A DNA stretch of 64,000 bases from Massariosphaeria phaeospora (GCA_011032825.1 JAADJZ010000004.1:1550001-1614000), one strand, 5' to 3'; numbered from the stretch's first letter, positions 23,184 to 34,214 are shown. Numbers and translations: made by a program. Notes: generated by a model not told the origin, from the letters alone.

Positions 23184-23669
23184 ATGAGAACAACTCCCAT
23201 CTGGAATCTTATTCTGTTTCGCGCAACCCCCATGAAACTCACCCCACAACCGTTCAAGCGTACTCACTTGGCCTTTACCCTACCTCATCATCCGATATCG
23301 ACCGTGTCATCTGTGCGCAAACGCAGCACCCGTACTATGGCGACGGCCTCGAGCAACTCAGCACCACGCACTGATACCATCGAATCAACCTCATTCGATG
23401 CCGAGAGGAACCCGGAGCTGCCTTTGCCACTTCCAGCTCCGTCCGACGCAAAGCCTGTGCAACTCGACGTGAGCAGCGGGGAAAGCGTGAAGCTCGACCA
23501 CCTCGGCCCTCTGGTCGTCAACCGAGACGGGAGCTTGAGTCATATCGGCAACTGGGAACAGATGTCGGAGATCGAGCGGAAGAATACCTTGAGAATTTTG
23601 GGCAAGAGGAATCAGCTACGCATGGAGGGTTTGAAGGCTGAAGAGGGCGCAAACTTGAGCGCCGCCTGA
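23184..23669 (+). CDS. Small conserved fungal protein, possibly mitochondrial
   Basis: Single exon, 161 residues. The C-terminal half carries a block I recognise as conserved among fungal hypothetical proteins: LDHLGPLVVNRDGSLSHI, NWEQMSEIERKNTLRILGKRNQ. The N-terminal 50 residues are rich in Arg, Thr and Pro and almost free of acidic residues, which resembles a mitochondrial presequence. A second Met (MATASSNSAP, codon about 52) could be an alternative start giving a cytosolic form. Function unknown. Confidence 0.7.
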   Translation: MRTTPIWNLILFRATPMKLTPQPFKRTHLAFTLPHHPISTVSSVRKRSTRTMATASSNSAPRTDTIESTSFDAERNPELPLPLPAPSDAKPVQLDVSSGESVKLDHLGPLVVNRDGSLSHIGNWEQMSEIERKNTLRILGKRNQLRMEGLKAEEGANLSAA

Positions 23670-25427
23670 GTGAGATCTTGATGTAAGCCACGCGGGGGTT
23701 CGTATTCGTATTAATGACAACAGCTAATTGTACACGAGCTAATTTAGTACTTGATTCGAAAAGTCGATCGCTACCCTCCACGATACGTACTCAGTCCTCC
23801 GACCTCTCCGCACGATAGCCTCGAGCCTCGACCGAAGCCAACGAATATATCCAAAACGACGTAATTCCTTGTTCAGATGCACATCCATATCGGCAGAAAA
23901 CCTTGGCGTAATTGTTATCCCGAGTTGCATTTGAAAAGATTCCGCGGAAGCGAGGATACAATCATGGCTGGTACTAGCGTTGGCATGGGCAAAGAGGCTG
24001 TATTCCAGACTCATAGCTCGGTGATAAATACATCGAAAAAGAGGAGGTTACGTGATACAGGTGTAAGGCAGTTGGAGATTGCCGGTGGTGGGGCGTCGGT
24101 TTTGCTTGGAAAACTACGGCTTCAACGTACCAATGCCGGCAACCGAACGGAGAGACTAGTACGCTCGAAGAATGGCGCCACTTCCTGTTCCGCGGTATGG
24201 ATCTTGTCGAACTTGTATCATCTTTCAAATGATACCGCTGTTCAAGCTAGCCTATGCGCAGCATTTCGGGTCCTACATGGTTATTCTGGATCGATCGGCG
24301 ACCGGCTGCCTCCTTAGATCGCTCCCACCAGGAGTAATGATATACTCGAACCGGACTGGGTGGGAATGGCTCTTACTAAACTAAAATTGAACGCTGTTCA
24401 TAAGATTTTTCGAGTTGGAAGGGATGCTACTGTTGATGTCATTACCGTGCCTGAGAAGACGCAAGCCCAGTTATGACAATGATTGTCGATAATAGATTAA
24501 CAAAGGTGTTAGCACAAGATCGGCTATCGATTACATATTCACCCTCAGCTAAAGTTACTATCAAACCTTTGCCAACCCGAGTTCAAATTCTACGCGGTGT
24601 TCAAGCCTTTGACAATTGTACAAGAGCCATCACCGTAGGTCTCGACGAGTGTACTGCAGTGGCAGGCTGACGATGAAAAGAATGCTCACAAATTATTGCG
24701 ATGCACTAACGATGGACGAAGGTCTGATACAGTACAACGCTGGAGAGTCAAGCCTTCTACTGGACTTTCGGCACCGTGAAGATGGAATTTGGGAGTCCGC
24801 TATTATCATCTCGGTTGCTATTCTGGGTCATATTAAAAGCCTCTTACACGTTTCTTGAATTGCTTAAATGGAATGATTCGTCGGTGTCGGTCACGTGCAA
24901 ATTGTCACCACACCCATGTGACCTTTGCAAATGTAGACAAAGGCGAGACTAATGAAAGTAATGCACGTAGCGCCAGTTTATTGTATCATATGATCTTACA
25001 GCTTGCAGGTGTACTAGCTTGCACAATCAAGGAACGCTCTGACCTACATCAGGAACATGCTAATCTCGTTCTGATGGAAATGGTTCTCCGGGACTAACAT
25101 CTGATGCATTATTGCCGGTACTTGGAATCTTTCTTCGGTTGTGGGTGACATTGAGTTTTTAAATGGCCGATGTCTAATGATTAATATATTGACACGGCCC
25201 AAACGTTGTATAAATATGGCGCTACATCTGTGAGTATGACATAGAGCAAAGGGAGTGAGTAATGGAGACCTTGCTTCCTAAGTCTGAGCTCGTTTCAATG
25301 ATAAATCAGTCAAGTTGGAAGCCTTTGATCAACCAAACTCCACCAAAATGTGCGTTTATTCCTAGCAACATATCTACATATTCCGTCATATACTCTACTC
25401 CAACATCATATCGTACTCTCCAAGTCC
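23670..25427. other. Gene-poor intergenic region
   Basis: No frame longer than about 146 codons and none conserved. The sequence is AT-richer than the neighbouring genes. No transposon ends or RNA genes seen. Confidence 0.5.
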
Positions 25428-27005
25428 TTACTTCAACTCACACTCAATCAAGCTCTCCACGCCGTTGTCAACGCTCCAGATCCCTACAATCTTAAGCCCG
25501 ACCTCCGGCGCCTCTAGCAAGCGGTACCAATCACTCTTCGTGCGCTCCTTGGACGAGAACAGAGTAATCATCATCATATCTAGGGCCGTCGCCTGCCAGT
25601 CCGCGTCTCTGTCCGGAATAATGTTCTCGTTGATGAGGATCTTGCTGAAGCCGGGCTTCATGGCGCCGGCGAGCTGCTTCAGGATGTTCGTGCAGACGTG
25701 GTCGGGCCAGTCGTGGAGGACGGAATGCATGTAGTATGCGCGCGCACCTTGTGATGTGTGTCAGCACTGTGTATCATTGTTCTAGAGCGCTGGACTTGCC
25801 TTTGACGGGTTGCTCGGTGAGGAAATCGTGCGTCATGCGCTTGATCTTGGGGTCGAGCTCTTGGATGGCGTTGATGACGACGGGGAGATCTTGGAGGATG
25901 AGTCGCCCAGGAGCATTGGGGTATTTCTTGCTAGATGCTTGTTAGCGCAACGTTCAAAAGCAGACCGTGTCTTCCACGTACTTGAACTTCGCAATATCGT
26001 GGCCTAAGGACCCACCAACGTCTACCAGTGTTGCAGTATCATCCGAGCCGCCTACGGCCCCGATCAATCGCTCTTCTATAGGGTAGAAGCCTGCGTCCAT
26101 CCAACTTGGCCGGCCCTGTGAATAACCTCCCATGTGATGATTGAATTGCGTTCCCAAGGGCTGGTGTGTCTGCATGTATTCGAACATGTTCATCGTCGTG
26201 TTGAACGCGTATTGGTACGGGCCGGCTGCGACGTCGGTGGGTGTGGCATAGTTGTTCTTCGCCATGTATTCGGGGAACTTGCTACACGATTCGTGGGCTC
26301 CGCCGGCGCTGGATTGATCAGTTCTGTTCACTTTAAATACGCTGCGGAAAGAGCACTCACAGACAAGGGTAGCCATCTCCGATGATAGGAATGGTCAGAG
26401 ACTTTGTGAAGTTCGTGGGCGCATATTCATCAACGCCCGTCTCTTTGATGTAGCCCATGGCTGCGATGTGCTTCATCAAGCGGGCTGGGCTTGTCAGTAT
26501 AGATCCCAATAGGAGCTCTGCCAGGGCTCGTACCCAGCACCTCGGGATTGGTTTTCAGTGTGCTCGCGATTTCGGTGACCCTCTTTGAACTTCCTCCATC
26601 GTTGGCCAACACTGAGAACACTCCGAGGTTGTAGCAGGAGGTGATGGCGGTGTAGCAGCCAGGCTATGAGATCACATTCAGAGTCAGCTACCACATGTGG
26701 TCAAGAGGATGTGCAATACTCACCTGTGCCCAGCAGTGCTTGATCATTGTCTCCCGAGGAGTCTCTAGGGCTCGGACGAGGTCCCGCGCTTTGGCAAGCA
26801 ATCCAAGACGTGCGTTGTCATTGTCGAGCGATGGCGACTTCCCGAAAGACGAGATGTTCTTCAATATCTCTGGGACAGCATCCGAATCGCAAGGACGAAG
26901 CGCGATGCCGATGTCAATAGGAGGGTTCACCTCAGGTACCGTGGCGCCATTCGACGGGCCGTGGCCGTTGACGGTGCCGTTCGCGTTGCCATTTGTGACG
27001 GCCAT
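25428..27005 (-). CDS. O-methyltransferase (COMT-like), intact
   Basis: Six exons on the minus strand: 27005-26724, 26663-26534, 26484-26361, 26308-25982, 25930-25800 and 25747-25428, giving 437 residues. It transfers a methyl group from SAM to a hydroxyl of a phenolic or polyketide-type metabolite. The order is an N-terminal Asn/Gly-rich stretch, a dimerisation/winged-helix region (ALETPRETMIKHCWAQ, LARLMKHIAAMGYIKET), a SAM-binding strand and loop (LVDVGGSLGHDIAKF, about 273-287), LILQDLPVVI, and the catalytic base H343 in SVLHDWPDHV. The C-terminal WSVDNGVESLIECEL is usual. Five introns carry canonical sites except intron 5 (25799-25748), which begins GCAAGT and ends CACAAG, a GC-AG intron; splicing there restores KGARAYYM. 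It is related to the pseudogene at 2.4 kb. No polyketide or peptide synthase lies nearby, so no pathway can be assigned. Confidence 0.93.
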
Positions 27006-28912
27006 TGTGAACCGAGGCTGATGTGTATGTATGGGGTAGGAGATATCCTACGGCTGGGGAACTCTAACGTGTAGGTTTAGGGGTTGAAAAGAGGTAATGG
27101 GGAGACGGGTTGAAAAGAGTACCCGATGGGAGATGCTGATTTCAGAAATGAGGTACAGAGTGAGTAGCCGATACAGGACCTGTTACGTTCTTAGCTGTCA
27201 TACGAAGCTGTGAGTAGCCAATAAAGTCGAATGCCCTAAACGAGTCCTCCTTCCGTCCCTCGTGGCAATGTCTGGAGACCTGGATTGCCTCATATCTCTC
27301 TATACCTGGCAGGCGGCCTGCAGGCGATATAGGCGCTAGTTAGAGCCGCCCCACAGAATAATCACCATCCAGCCATCTCAATCATCGGTTGTCTAGACAT
27401 CATCAGATCTCTCAGGGCGGCCTGTTGCTCCTGAGCCAGCCGTAATAGAACTAGCTAACGATGGTCTTCGATCGGGGCCCTCTTTCCCACGTAACACATT
27501 ACCGAGTGAAAGAGGCGCGACTTGTGCGTCGACCCGCGGAAGCGTCACTCGGCGGGGTCAACTCTTCTTTTGTACACTGCTGCGTTTGCCGACGCCTAGG
27601 TATCCTGGTCATCGTTCTAGACTTTAAGTTGGGAGCGCTGAGCGGTGTGTCGAGAGACTTTGTTGGCTTGCGAACTGTGCCACACGCTCGCTTACGTGCC
27701 GTCTTACATATGCTTGCTAGCAAGGGTGGAATTTTGCGTTCTTCCGTGCTAGCACCGGCAGGGCCCTTGCACCATTCCCTTTCCGGGGTCGAGGTGCTGC
27801 AAAAGAGCGGGTCCCAGTGAGACTCACGTACCATGTTGCATGGCTAGCCGCGGGGGGCGGTAGCCGTTATGCGGGAAAGGCTTACGACGCGATGAGCGGT
27901 AGCTGCGCGGCAAAGGGGTCCCTCTCCGTTGCGCCTCGTGCCACAAGCCCTACAAGTGCCGACTGAGCAAAGCAAAGGAAACAGCACCTGGACATCGTCA
28001 CGTTTTCTACGAGCGTATGAAGAGCGAATGTCCATCAGCGGTTCGCATGCAGCCATTGCATCAATCGTGTCCCAGCTCCAGTTTTGAAAGCCCACTTTTC
28101 CTGCAATCATTGCTCGCCGCAATGACATCAGAGGCTTAGGCAAAGTCTGTGCTGTCCCGGGGAGAAGGGAAATGTCCCACGGTGGTATCTGCGCAGATAT
28201 TGTGCAAGGGTTTGCAACCAATCAGCTCGGGGTGTCCTACGCGAACGTCACTTTGTTCCTTATTTCTTTTTTGAGCTTGAAAGTGAATTGTGGGCCTCCC
28301 GTTGTGGCCTGCCTTATCGTGTGGCGGGATCGTTTTCCAAGAGATCCGTTTCCAGTCAAACTGACATAATTTTCGAATTTCCTGATCTTGAATAAAGTTC
28401 TGGAACTCTCAGTCGATTAATCTTGAAGCCAGTTCAAGTTACGCACATGGGCAACGTGAAAATAACAACAGGTTTAAGCCGCTTTCGTGTTTACCCTGTC
28501 AGACTACCGCAGCGGTAGCTGTAACAGGAATGTGACTGGCCTCTGCTCGGTGGGTCTTCAGGTGCTGTTTCGACCAACGCAGCATCCTAGCCACCTCGCA
28601 GGGTTGGTCTTGATTCGTTACGTACCCTCGAAAGGCCTCGGAGTGAGCACGCGGCGGCCGCCTCAATCGTTCGACCCCGTTCTCTCAGCGGGTGATCCAA
28701 TCCTTGGGGTCACCATCGACATGGAACATGGAAGCACCTGGCAAAATGTCAGTTTCCTTCTATCAGCAATTGATCGTGATTTGGTAGCCTTGACTCCTGG
28801 AGGCACAGACAGGGGAACCGATACACATATGAGATCCTCGAATGGTTCCATCCCCTTACTCAAAGCCGTTCACTTCACCATCTAGATAGCTTGTGCTGTC
28901 GAGCATCCGGCC
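27006..28912. other. Divergent intergenic region
   Basis: Promoter space between the minus-strand O-methyltransferase and the plus-strand membrane protein. Open frames here (for example 27461-27820 and 28487-28885) show no conserved motif. A short Cys-containing frame near 27930-28137 is mentioned under rejected items. Confidence 0.45.
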
Positions 28913-30293
28913 ATGACTGCACAGCAAGAAATACCTCCTCATCTTGTCGACCAGAATAAAGGACCTGCTATCTTAGCGATATGTAGCACGCTCACCGTTG
29001 TTGCCACGTGCTTCGTTGCCGCAAGGCTTTATGTGCGAGCCAAAATACTATCACGGGTCGGTCTGGATGACTGGCTCATTCTCGTGTCCATGGTGAGTAA
29101 CTCCTTTCTCGCTTGTGCGATCTTGGGCTTCGCTGTGCTAAATCGCTTTGCAGCTTTGTGGCTACCTCATGCTGGGTTTGACGATAGCTGCCGTCAGATC
29201 TGGCAATGGGCGACACTTTGCCACTCTCAGCGTCGAACAAAAATCGGGTGCCATATTGTACACCATCGCTGGATTCTGCCCCGGAATTCTTTCGTTCGGA
29301 ATCCCGAAGTTGGCGGTGGTCGCACTTTTGACAAAAATCACAAACCCCAGCCGGGCGCATAGGATCTTCCTCTGGTTGATGACGAGCGGATGTTTGTTGA
29401 TTCTTTTCGGCTGCGTCATTATTCTTTTTTCGCAATGCACTCCAGCTCGGTCGCAGTGGGACTTCTCTGTCAAAGGCGTCTGCTGGGATCGGTGGATTCT
29501 GGTATACTACGCTATCGTTGCCGGCAGTAAGTTATTGAGCTGGCGCATGAGACTTACACTTACATACGTAGATATTTCTGCTGCGGTTGATCTGTACCTT
29601 GCCGTATATCCTGCGGTGGTTCTCTACAATCTGCAGATCAACATGAAGAAAAAGCTGGCTCTTAGCGTTGCGCTCGGGTTGGGCTCAATGTAAGTATCCT
29701 GATATCTTCGTCAGTAATGCGCTCACAATTGGCTAGTGCAACAGCTGTAGCCATCTACAAATCAACCCGGCTACCAGCTCTTGCGAGCCCTGACTTCAGC
29801 TGTGAGTGGATTCCTGGGGCGCGCTTCCGACAGAGAGATTCTGACTCGCCTTGCAGACGATACTTCCGACATTACGATCTGGACCAGCATCGAAGGCAAT
29901 TCCATCATTATCGCCGCTTGCATACCAACCCTGCAACCTCTCTTCGACCTTCTTCTAGGCCGACGTGTCTTGGGTAGCACCGGCGAACAATACTACAAAG
30001 GCTACGGATCGCGCAGCGGCATGAAAACGCCAAACCACATTGAGCTCTCGTCGAACTCTGAAAACAAGTCGGCCTCGAGACACAGGAAGATGGGTGTACA
30101 TGATGTTACGATAGCGAAAGATAGCCAGGAGAGCATCCTGGGCTCAGAGAACGAGCAGGGCGGGAACGGGAATACTACGTCCGAGCAGAAGCCTCGTGGG
30201 TCCCACTGGATCCAGCGGACGCAAGACGTTACCATTTCGTACGAAGATCAGGTGGTCGAGGAACCGACGGTGGGGGAGCGGAGAGGGGTATAA
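28913..30293 (+). CDS. PTH11/rhodopsin-like seven-TM membrane protein
   Basis: Five exons: 28913-29092, 29154-29526, 29572-29689, 29737-29801 and 29857-30293, giving 390 residues. This is the large fungal integral membrane family around Pth11 and the SAT4-type rhodopsin-like domain. Segments visible are TM1 (AILAICSTLTVVATCFVAARLYVRA), then the family signature VGLDDWLILVSM, then LCGYLMLGLTIA and the amphipathic KSGAILYTIAGFCPG. LAVVALLTKI and the Arg-His-containing RAHRIFLWLM follow, then a Cys-containing loop (CTPARSQWDFS...GVCWDRW). NISAAVDLYLAVYP and a last TM with SIEGNSIIIAACIPTLQPL complete the bundle. The hydrophilic C-terminal tail of about 100 residues would be cytoplasmic. Some members sense surfaces or host cues; most are uncharacterised. 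The start has no extracellular CFEM domain. Confidence 0.9.
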
Positions 30294-30771
30294 TTGCCAT
30301 TAGTGGGGCGAGACTTATGGTTGCCTTGTCGCCTCGTTGCCATCGGCGCTAGAGACTAGGTGTATCTCAACTGGCCATGTCGTTGAGCTCCGCGTCTTGC
30401 AGGAAGGGATTAATCGAAGAACCGTATTAGCTTCTCAGGTTTACATCGATGTAAGCACGTCTATTATCGATGATGCCCTAGTGTGAGTAGTGGCTTGATG
30501 AAAGCTACATACCTTGAAGTGAGTGAAAAGACGGGGGACGCATGAGTCAAGACAGAAAACTCCAACTGTACGGCTTATGTAGAGTTCGCAATAATCGCTG
30601 TACGCGTCGAAATATGCGTGTCGCAGGACAGACTAAGCATTTTGGAAATATATACATACCAGGTGCACATCCCAGGCCAGAATCGCGCCGAGATAGTCTT
30701 CATCTGCAAACAGGAGGAAGATCCGCACTATGATTCCGTGGAACCGACATACACCGCTCCAAATCCACGCC
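30294..30771. other. Convergent intergenic region
   Basis: Between the stop of the membrane protein and the stop of the F-box/LRR gene. Nothing recognisable apart from presumed 3' ends. Confidence 0.5.
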
Positions 30772-32301
30772 TCAATCGAAGTCTCGTTCTACGATAATTT
30801 CGATCAATTTTTCATCGAGTTCATCATCGAGTTCATTCATGTTTTGAAACATTATGTAAGTTAACACTGGTATGGAGATAGCCATAAGCATGGCCAAGTC
30901 ATAGTCCTGGTCGGAGTCTTCGTGCTCGCCACCTTGTTCCGGAAGCCATAATCTTAGCATTTCAAGTTCTGGAAATTCCAAACCATGCAGACCGTGGATG
31001 AATCTGTTCCAGTTGACGGAGCAAGAGAGAGTCAATGACGCTAGCTCCCGGCAATGTTGAGCCAAGGAAAGGATAAATCGATGGGTGATTAGATCTAGAG
31101 GATTGATAACTATAGCCAGCGTCTTCAACTTCGGTAGACTTTGGGCGAATTGGTCCAAGGTTTCGTCGCCAAAGTTTGATCCGGACAGATTGCACCAAGT
31201 CTTCCCTCTCTCTGAGATTCCAAGGTCTACGAGATTCGGACAACTCTGCGCCAGACCCAGAAGTTCAGGACCATATATCAGGCTTCCGGGAGGAAAGATG
31301 ATATTTAGTGTCTTGAGTCTGGTGAAATTCGTTGCGGAAGTTAGAACACCAGGCGATGGGGGAAGACGCAAAAGGTGTAAGTGGAGTATCTCCAAACTAG
31401 AATTGTGTTCAGTCAATCGGGTCAAGGTGTCAGTAGGTGCTCCAAGAATAAGTTCTTTCAGGCGCGGAAGTACTGGACCACCAAGTCGTGGAGAGCGCCA
31501 GGATATCTGGTAATCGGGCACTTTAAGATGTTCGAGGTGTAGGTAGCTAGTGACAGTTTCAAATGCTTCTGAAGACCAAGCATTTTGAAAACCGTCTTCA
31601 AAACGAAGCCGACGGAGCGAAGTTGCACTGCGAAGAAAAAGCACGAGCTCACTCGTCGAGATGCTGTCAGCGTACTCAGAGTGCAAGGTAAGGACTCGCA
31701 GCCTTGGGCAACGCAGCCTGAGAGCCCTGAAGAACGGATCGTCTATTCCATACCCACCAGTCAAGGCGAAATAAGTAACGTTGGAATGGAGATACTGAAA
31801 GACGACGTTGCCAGCATTGCGAAGGTCGTACCTCGTGTTACAACCGATGCCAATCTTGGCCAGCCGTGGAAAACGCAGCTTGGTGAGGATGAGATGGATT
31901 TTCGCGCCAGGTTTTTTGGGAAGGGGATCCATGAGTCGATTTCGTGGTCGGATGAACTCCGTTTCCTCGGGTTCGTATCCGAAATCTAAGTAGCGGACAA
32001 AGTTAGCATAATTTTAGGCCCTCGGAAAATTTACGATGCTCAGCCCAACGAGAATGGAAACATCAGGAGCCACATGGTCGGTGATCCCCCAGGTACGATT
32101 CAGGTCCGGATTGTTAGTTTCTCGAGCGCCGCATTTCTCCCAGAGTACTTGAGTGGCCTCGTGCGAGAAAAGTTTGTTGACGAGCAGACAAGTATACAGG
32201 GATCCGCGATCCGAGCACCCTGAGCGCACTATGTTAGCAACGATCTCAGGAAGGCAGAGCGCGTGATGCATGGTTGTGTGAGTCGACGCAAAAATGTGCA
32301 A
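30772..32301 (-). pseudogene. F-box/LRR protein interrupted by an in-frame TAA
   Basis: A continuous 510-codon minus-strand frame broken only by TAA at 32014-32016 (codon 96). Before the stop lies an F-box (LPEIVANIVRSG, SLYTCLLVNKLFSHEATQVLWEKCG). Immediately after it the same frame continues NYANFVRYLDFGYEPEE, which reads naturally on from an F-box linker. A chain of leucine-rich repeats follows (CPRLRVLTLHSEY, LPRLKELILGAP, LPKLKTLAIVINPLDL and similar). A candidate intron (GTAAAT at 32032 to TTAG, 49 nt, with a GCTAAC branch-like sequence) would remove the stop but shift the frame, so it does not rescue the protein. TAA from CAA is a CpA-to-TpA change, the type repeat-induced point mutation makes. 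Alternatives are a recent nonsense allele, a sequencing error, or two separate short proteins, with the LRR part starting at ATG 31932. Confidence 0.75.
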
Positions 32302-32834
32302 AGGCGTTGTTGTGGTGTGTGGGATCTCCAGCTGCGTGATGATCAGGTACCCCGCACACTAGCCCCGCACGCTAACCCCGCACGTGACCCTTTACAAAAC
32401 TCATGAGAGCATTCCAGTTACGTTTGATCTATCTTAACTCAACGTCGTTAGTCACTTCCGGTTGCACTGCGGTTGATTACAAGCCGTATTTGCATCTCCA
32501 CATCTGAGATCGGGTTAGTTTGAGACTGATCTTTCTTATAAGAGTCCATCTTACATTTGTTACATCTCTTCACGTACATCACTAACAGTCTTGATTATTC
32601 AAGTCATCACTTCATTTCGACCCGTGTCAAGGCTTCCGATGTTGTCACATGCTCTCAATCCTAATTGCGTAAGCTTTGTGTATTCTTTCCATTATTCGCT
32701 ATTTCGAATTGACTTTAAAAGTTTCTCTGTTCACATGATACAGAAAGCCGGGACAGATTCCCCGACCTTTCGTAATCCGCCAGTGGTTAAGTCTCAAGCT
32801 CGCGAACGCAGTTCCTCCCGCTTTACAATTTGCT
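32302..32834. other. Intergenic, with 13-bp tandem repeat
   Basis: Upstream region of the F-box/LRR locus and downstream of the 178-codon ORF. It contains three consecutive CCCCGCAC units (see separate entry). No gene seen. Confidence 0.5.
32350..32388. repeat. Three 13-bp CCCCGCAC repeats with E-box
   Basis: CCCCGCAC recurs at 32350, 32363 and 32376, exactly 13 bp apart. The third unit runs into CACGTG, a palindromic E-box that basic helix-loop-helix factors bind. It lies about 50-75 bp upstream of the F-box/LRR start codon. It could be a promoter element cluster or the end of a lost transposon. Confidence 0.6.
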
Positions 32835-33371
32835 TCACGAGCCCAAACCGTTCCCAGCGCTAATTTTCGTTGAACAGCGCGGGTTCGAAGAAATAATCCA
32901 CTCGGGCTCAAATATCCGCAGTGTGAGCTCTACAGAATTGCCCTGATTGTCTACAAACCGATCGGTGCTGGTGGAATCAGTCATAGAACCGGAATACTCC
33001 AGCCACGTAGCGGAGAGATTCTCCTCTATATATGCATCATAGCCCTCGGGATTTTCCATGCTGGGCAACACAGTTATCCGGACGCCGGGTCCTTGGAGTG
33101 CTCCTTGCGCGGCTGCCAACGCCCTCAGTTCCTCTCGAGTTGGGTAGTCAACCCGACGAACCACCTGGCCGTCCTTATCTCGCTCAACGATGGAAACAAT
33201 AGTTATGGCCGCAGGATCACGGTTGGACCCAGCTTCCATGAGCGCGGGAGCACACTTGAGAGAGAAAACCATATAAGTGCTGCCATGCATGACCTTATGC
33301 AGTGCAACCGTTTCTCCGTCCGTCCACAGCTCAGCCTTGAGTTCGTAGAGAGTCTTTCGTTGCCTAGACAT
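32835..33371 (-). CDS. 178-residue ORF downstream of RING gene
   Basis: I do not recognise this protein. It reads as a well-formed sequence: MSRQRKTLYELKAELW, HGSTYMVFSLKCAPALMEAG, then a VxRxVDYPTREELRALAAAQGAL segment and a beta-rich end. It begins seven bases after the RING-H2 stop codon, on the same strand and in the same frame, so it may be the C-terminal half of that protein cut off by one TGA. As an independent gene it would have essentially no promoter of its own unless it is co-transcribed. Confidence 0.5.
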   Translation of the reverse strand: MSRQRKTLYELKAELWTDGETVALHKVMHGSTYMVFSLKCAPALMEAGSNRDPAAITIVSIVERDKDGQVVRRVDYPTREELRALAAAQGALQGPGVRITVLPSMENPEGYDAYIEENLSATWLEYSGSMTDSTSTDRFVDNQGNSVELTLRIFEPEWIISSNPRCSTKISAGNGLGS

Positions 33372-33377
33372 CCATAT

Positions 33378-34019
33378 TCATTTTGGTAAATACATACGCA
33401 AGGCTTTCTCAATCACGTCTGGATATATATCCTCAGCTGCGAGGGTACCAGCCGGCCAGTACGGGAAGGCATGGTATGTATTATCGGGTCCAGTGAAATT
33501 CCAGTCACGGTGGACTAGGACTTGGAGGTGATAAAGCGTTAGACAGGCGATGGCATCGATGCCCAACGGAACCTGTGGTACATACTCCCGTATGAACTGA
33601 AACGGCTCTGCGGAGTCTTGTGCGCGCTGCCAGTTATGCGTGACTCGATGGATGATTGCCTCCACTTCCGCGTGGAATGTTTCGTGACTGACATTGCCGG
33701 GGGGAAAGATATGGGCGACTGCAAGCAAGACCCAAAGATGAATTACGTTATTGATACTCTCTGAGTCTTGCAAAATTCCGATCTTCTGGAGGACAGCTTG
33801 TCGGCAACACGGGCAACCGGGTTTGTTCGACCCAAACCAAATTAGAAGACATTCTTTGTGGTAATAGTGCTTGCAGGGCGTACGAACAACTTCTTGGTCA
33901 TCTTTATTATGCCAGTCTTCTCTACAGATCGGGCACTCGATCTCGTCTTCAGGTGGTGAAGCTGACACCAAATCCTTGGTAAGGGATGCCTCTGTGATTG
34001 GGTAAATATCTTGCGACAT
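33378..34019 (-). CDS. RING-H2 finger protein, likely E3 ubiquitin ligase
   Basis: Single exon, 213 residues. The RING-H2 domain near the N-terminus is complete: C29-x2-C32 (CPIC), then C-x-H-x2-H-x2-C (CKHYYHKEC) and the final C-x2-C (CPCC). RING proteins bring a ubiquitin-loaded E2 to a substrate. After the RING comes an unassigned helical region (HLWVLLAVAHIF, FIREYVPQVPLGIDAIACLTLYHLQVL). Its layout resembles the second RING protein at 36.4-37.9 kb, so the two are probably distant paralogues. The frame ends at TGA 33380-33378 and continues, still open, for another 180 codons. A strong-looking GTATGT donor lies 22 bases before the stop, but the nearest acceptors give introns that are too short or break frame. 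A transposon begins 35 bp upstream of the start codon and probably displaced the promoter. Confidence 0.78.
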   Translation of the reverse strand: MSQDIYPITEASLTKDLVSASPPEDEIECPICREDWHNKDDQEVVRTPCKHYYHKECLLIWFGSNKPGCPCCRQAVLQKIGILQDSESINNVIHLWVLLAVAHIFPPGNVSHETFHAEVEAIIHRVTHNWQRAQDSAEPFQFIREYVPQVPLGIDAIACLTLYHLQVLVHRDWNFTGPDNTYHAFPYWPAGTLAAEDIYPDVIEKALRMYLPK

Positions 34020-34054
34020 CCCGTGATTCGAATTTAGTATTTGAAATGTGCATA

Positions 34055-34128
34055 ACGTGATCCACCATCGAGCGAGTCACACCATCGAGCGAGTCACCCT
34101 ACCAAAATCGTACTGTGAGCAACAGTAC
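34055..34128. repeat. Left terminal inverted repeat
   Basis: 74 bp, inverted match to 35844-35917 with one mismatch. It contains a perfect 17-bp tandem duplication (ACCATCGAGCGAGTCAC at 34064-34080 and 34081-34097), a likely repeated transposase-binding site. Confidence 0.93.
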
Positions 34129-34214
34129 ACATCACGATTCTACTGTACCAACTAGGATTATACTAGATTAACTAGTATTATTTAGTATTAGAACTATTAG
34201 AAGCAACTACTCTA

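Noticed and set aside
13504..27005. Melanin or polyketide gene cluster (tyrosinase, methyltransferases, esterase)
   Set aside because: No synthase, transporter or regulator in the interval, and the genes are separated by unrelated loci and long gaps.
27930..28137. Cys-containing frame CASCHKPYKCRL resembling a zinc cluster
   Set aside because: Cys spacing does not fit Zn2Cys6 or CCHC patterns and no flanking exon supports a gene.
31984..32032. 49-nt intron removing the TAA in the F-box/LRR gene
   Set aside because: Its length is not a multiple of three and the downstream LRR frame would be lost, although donor and branch-like sequences look acceptable.
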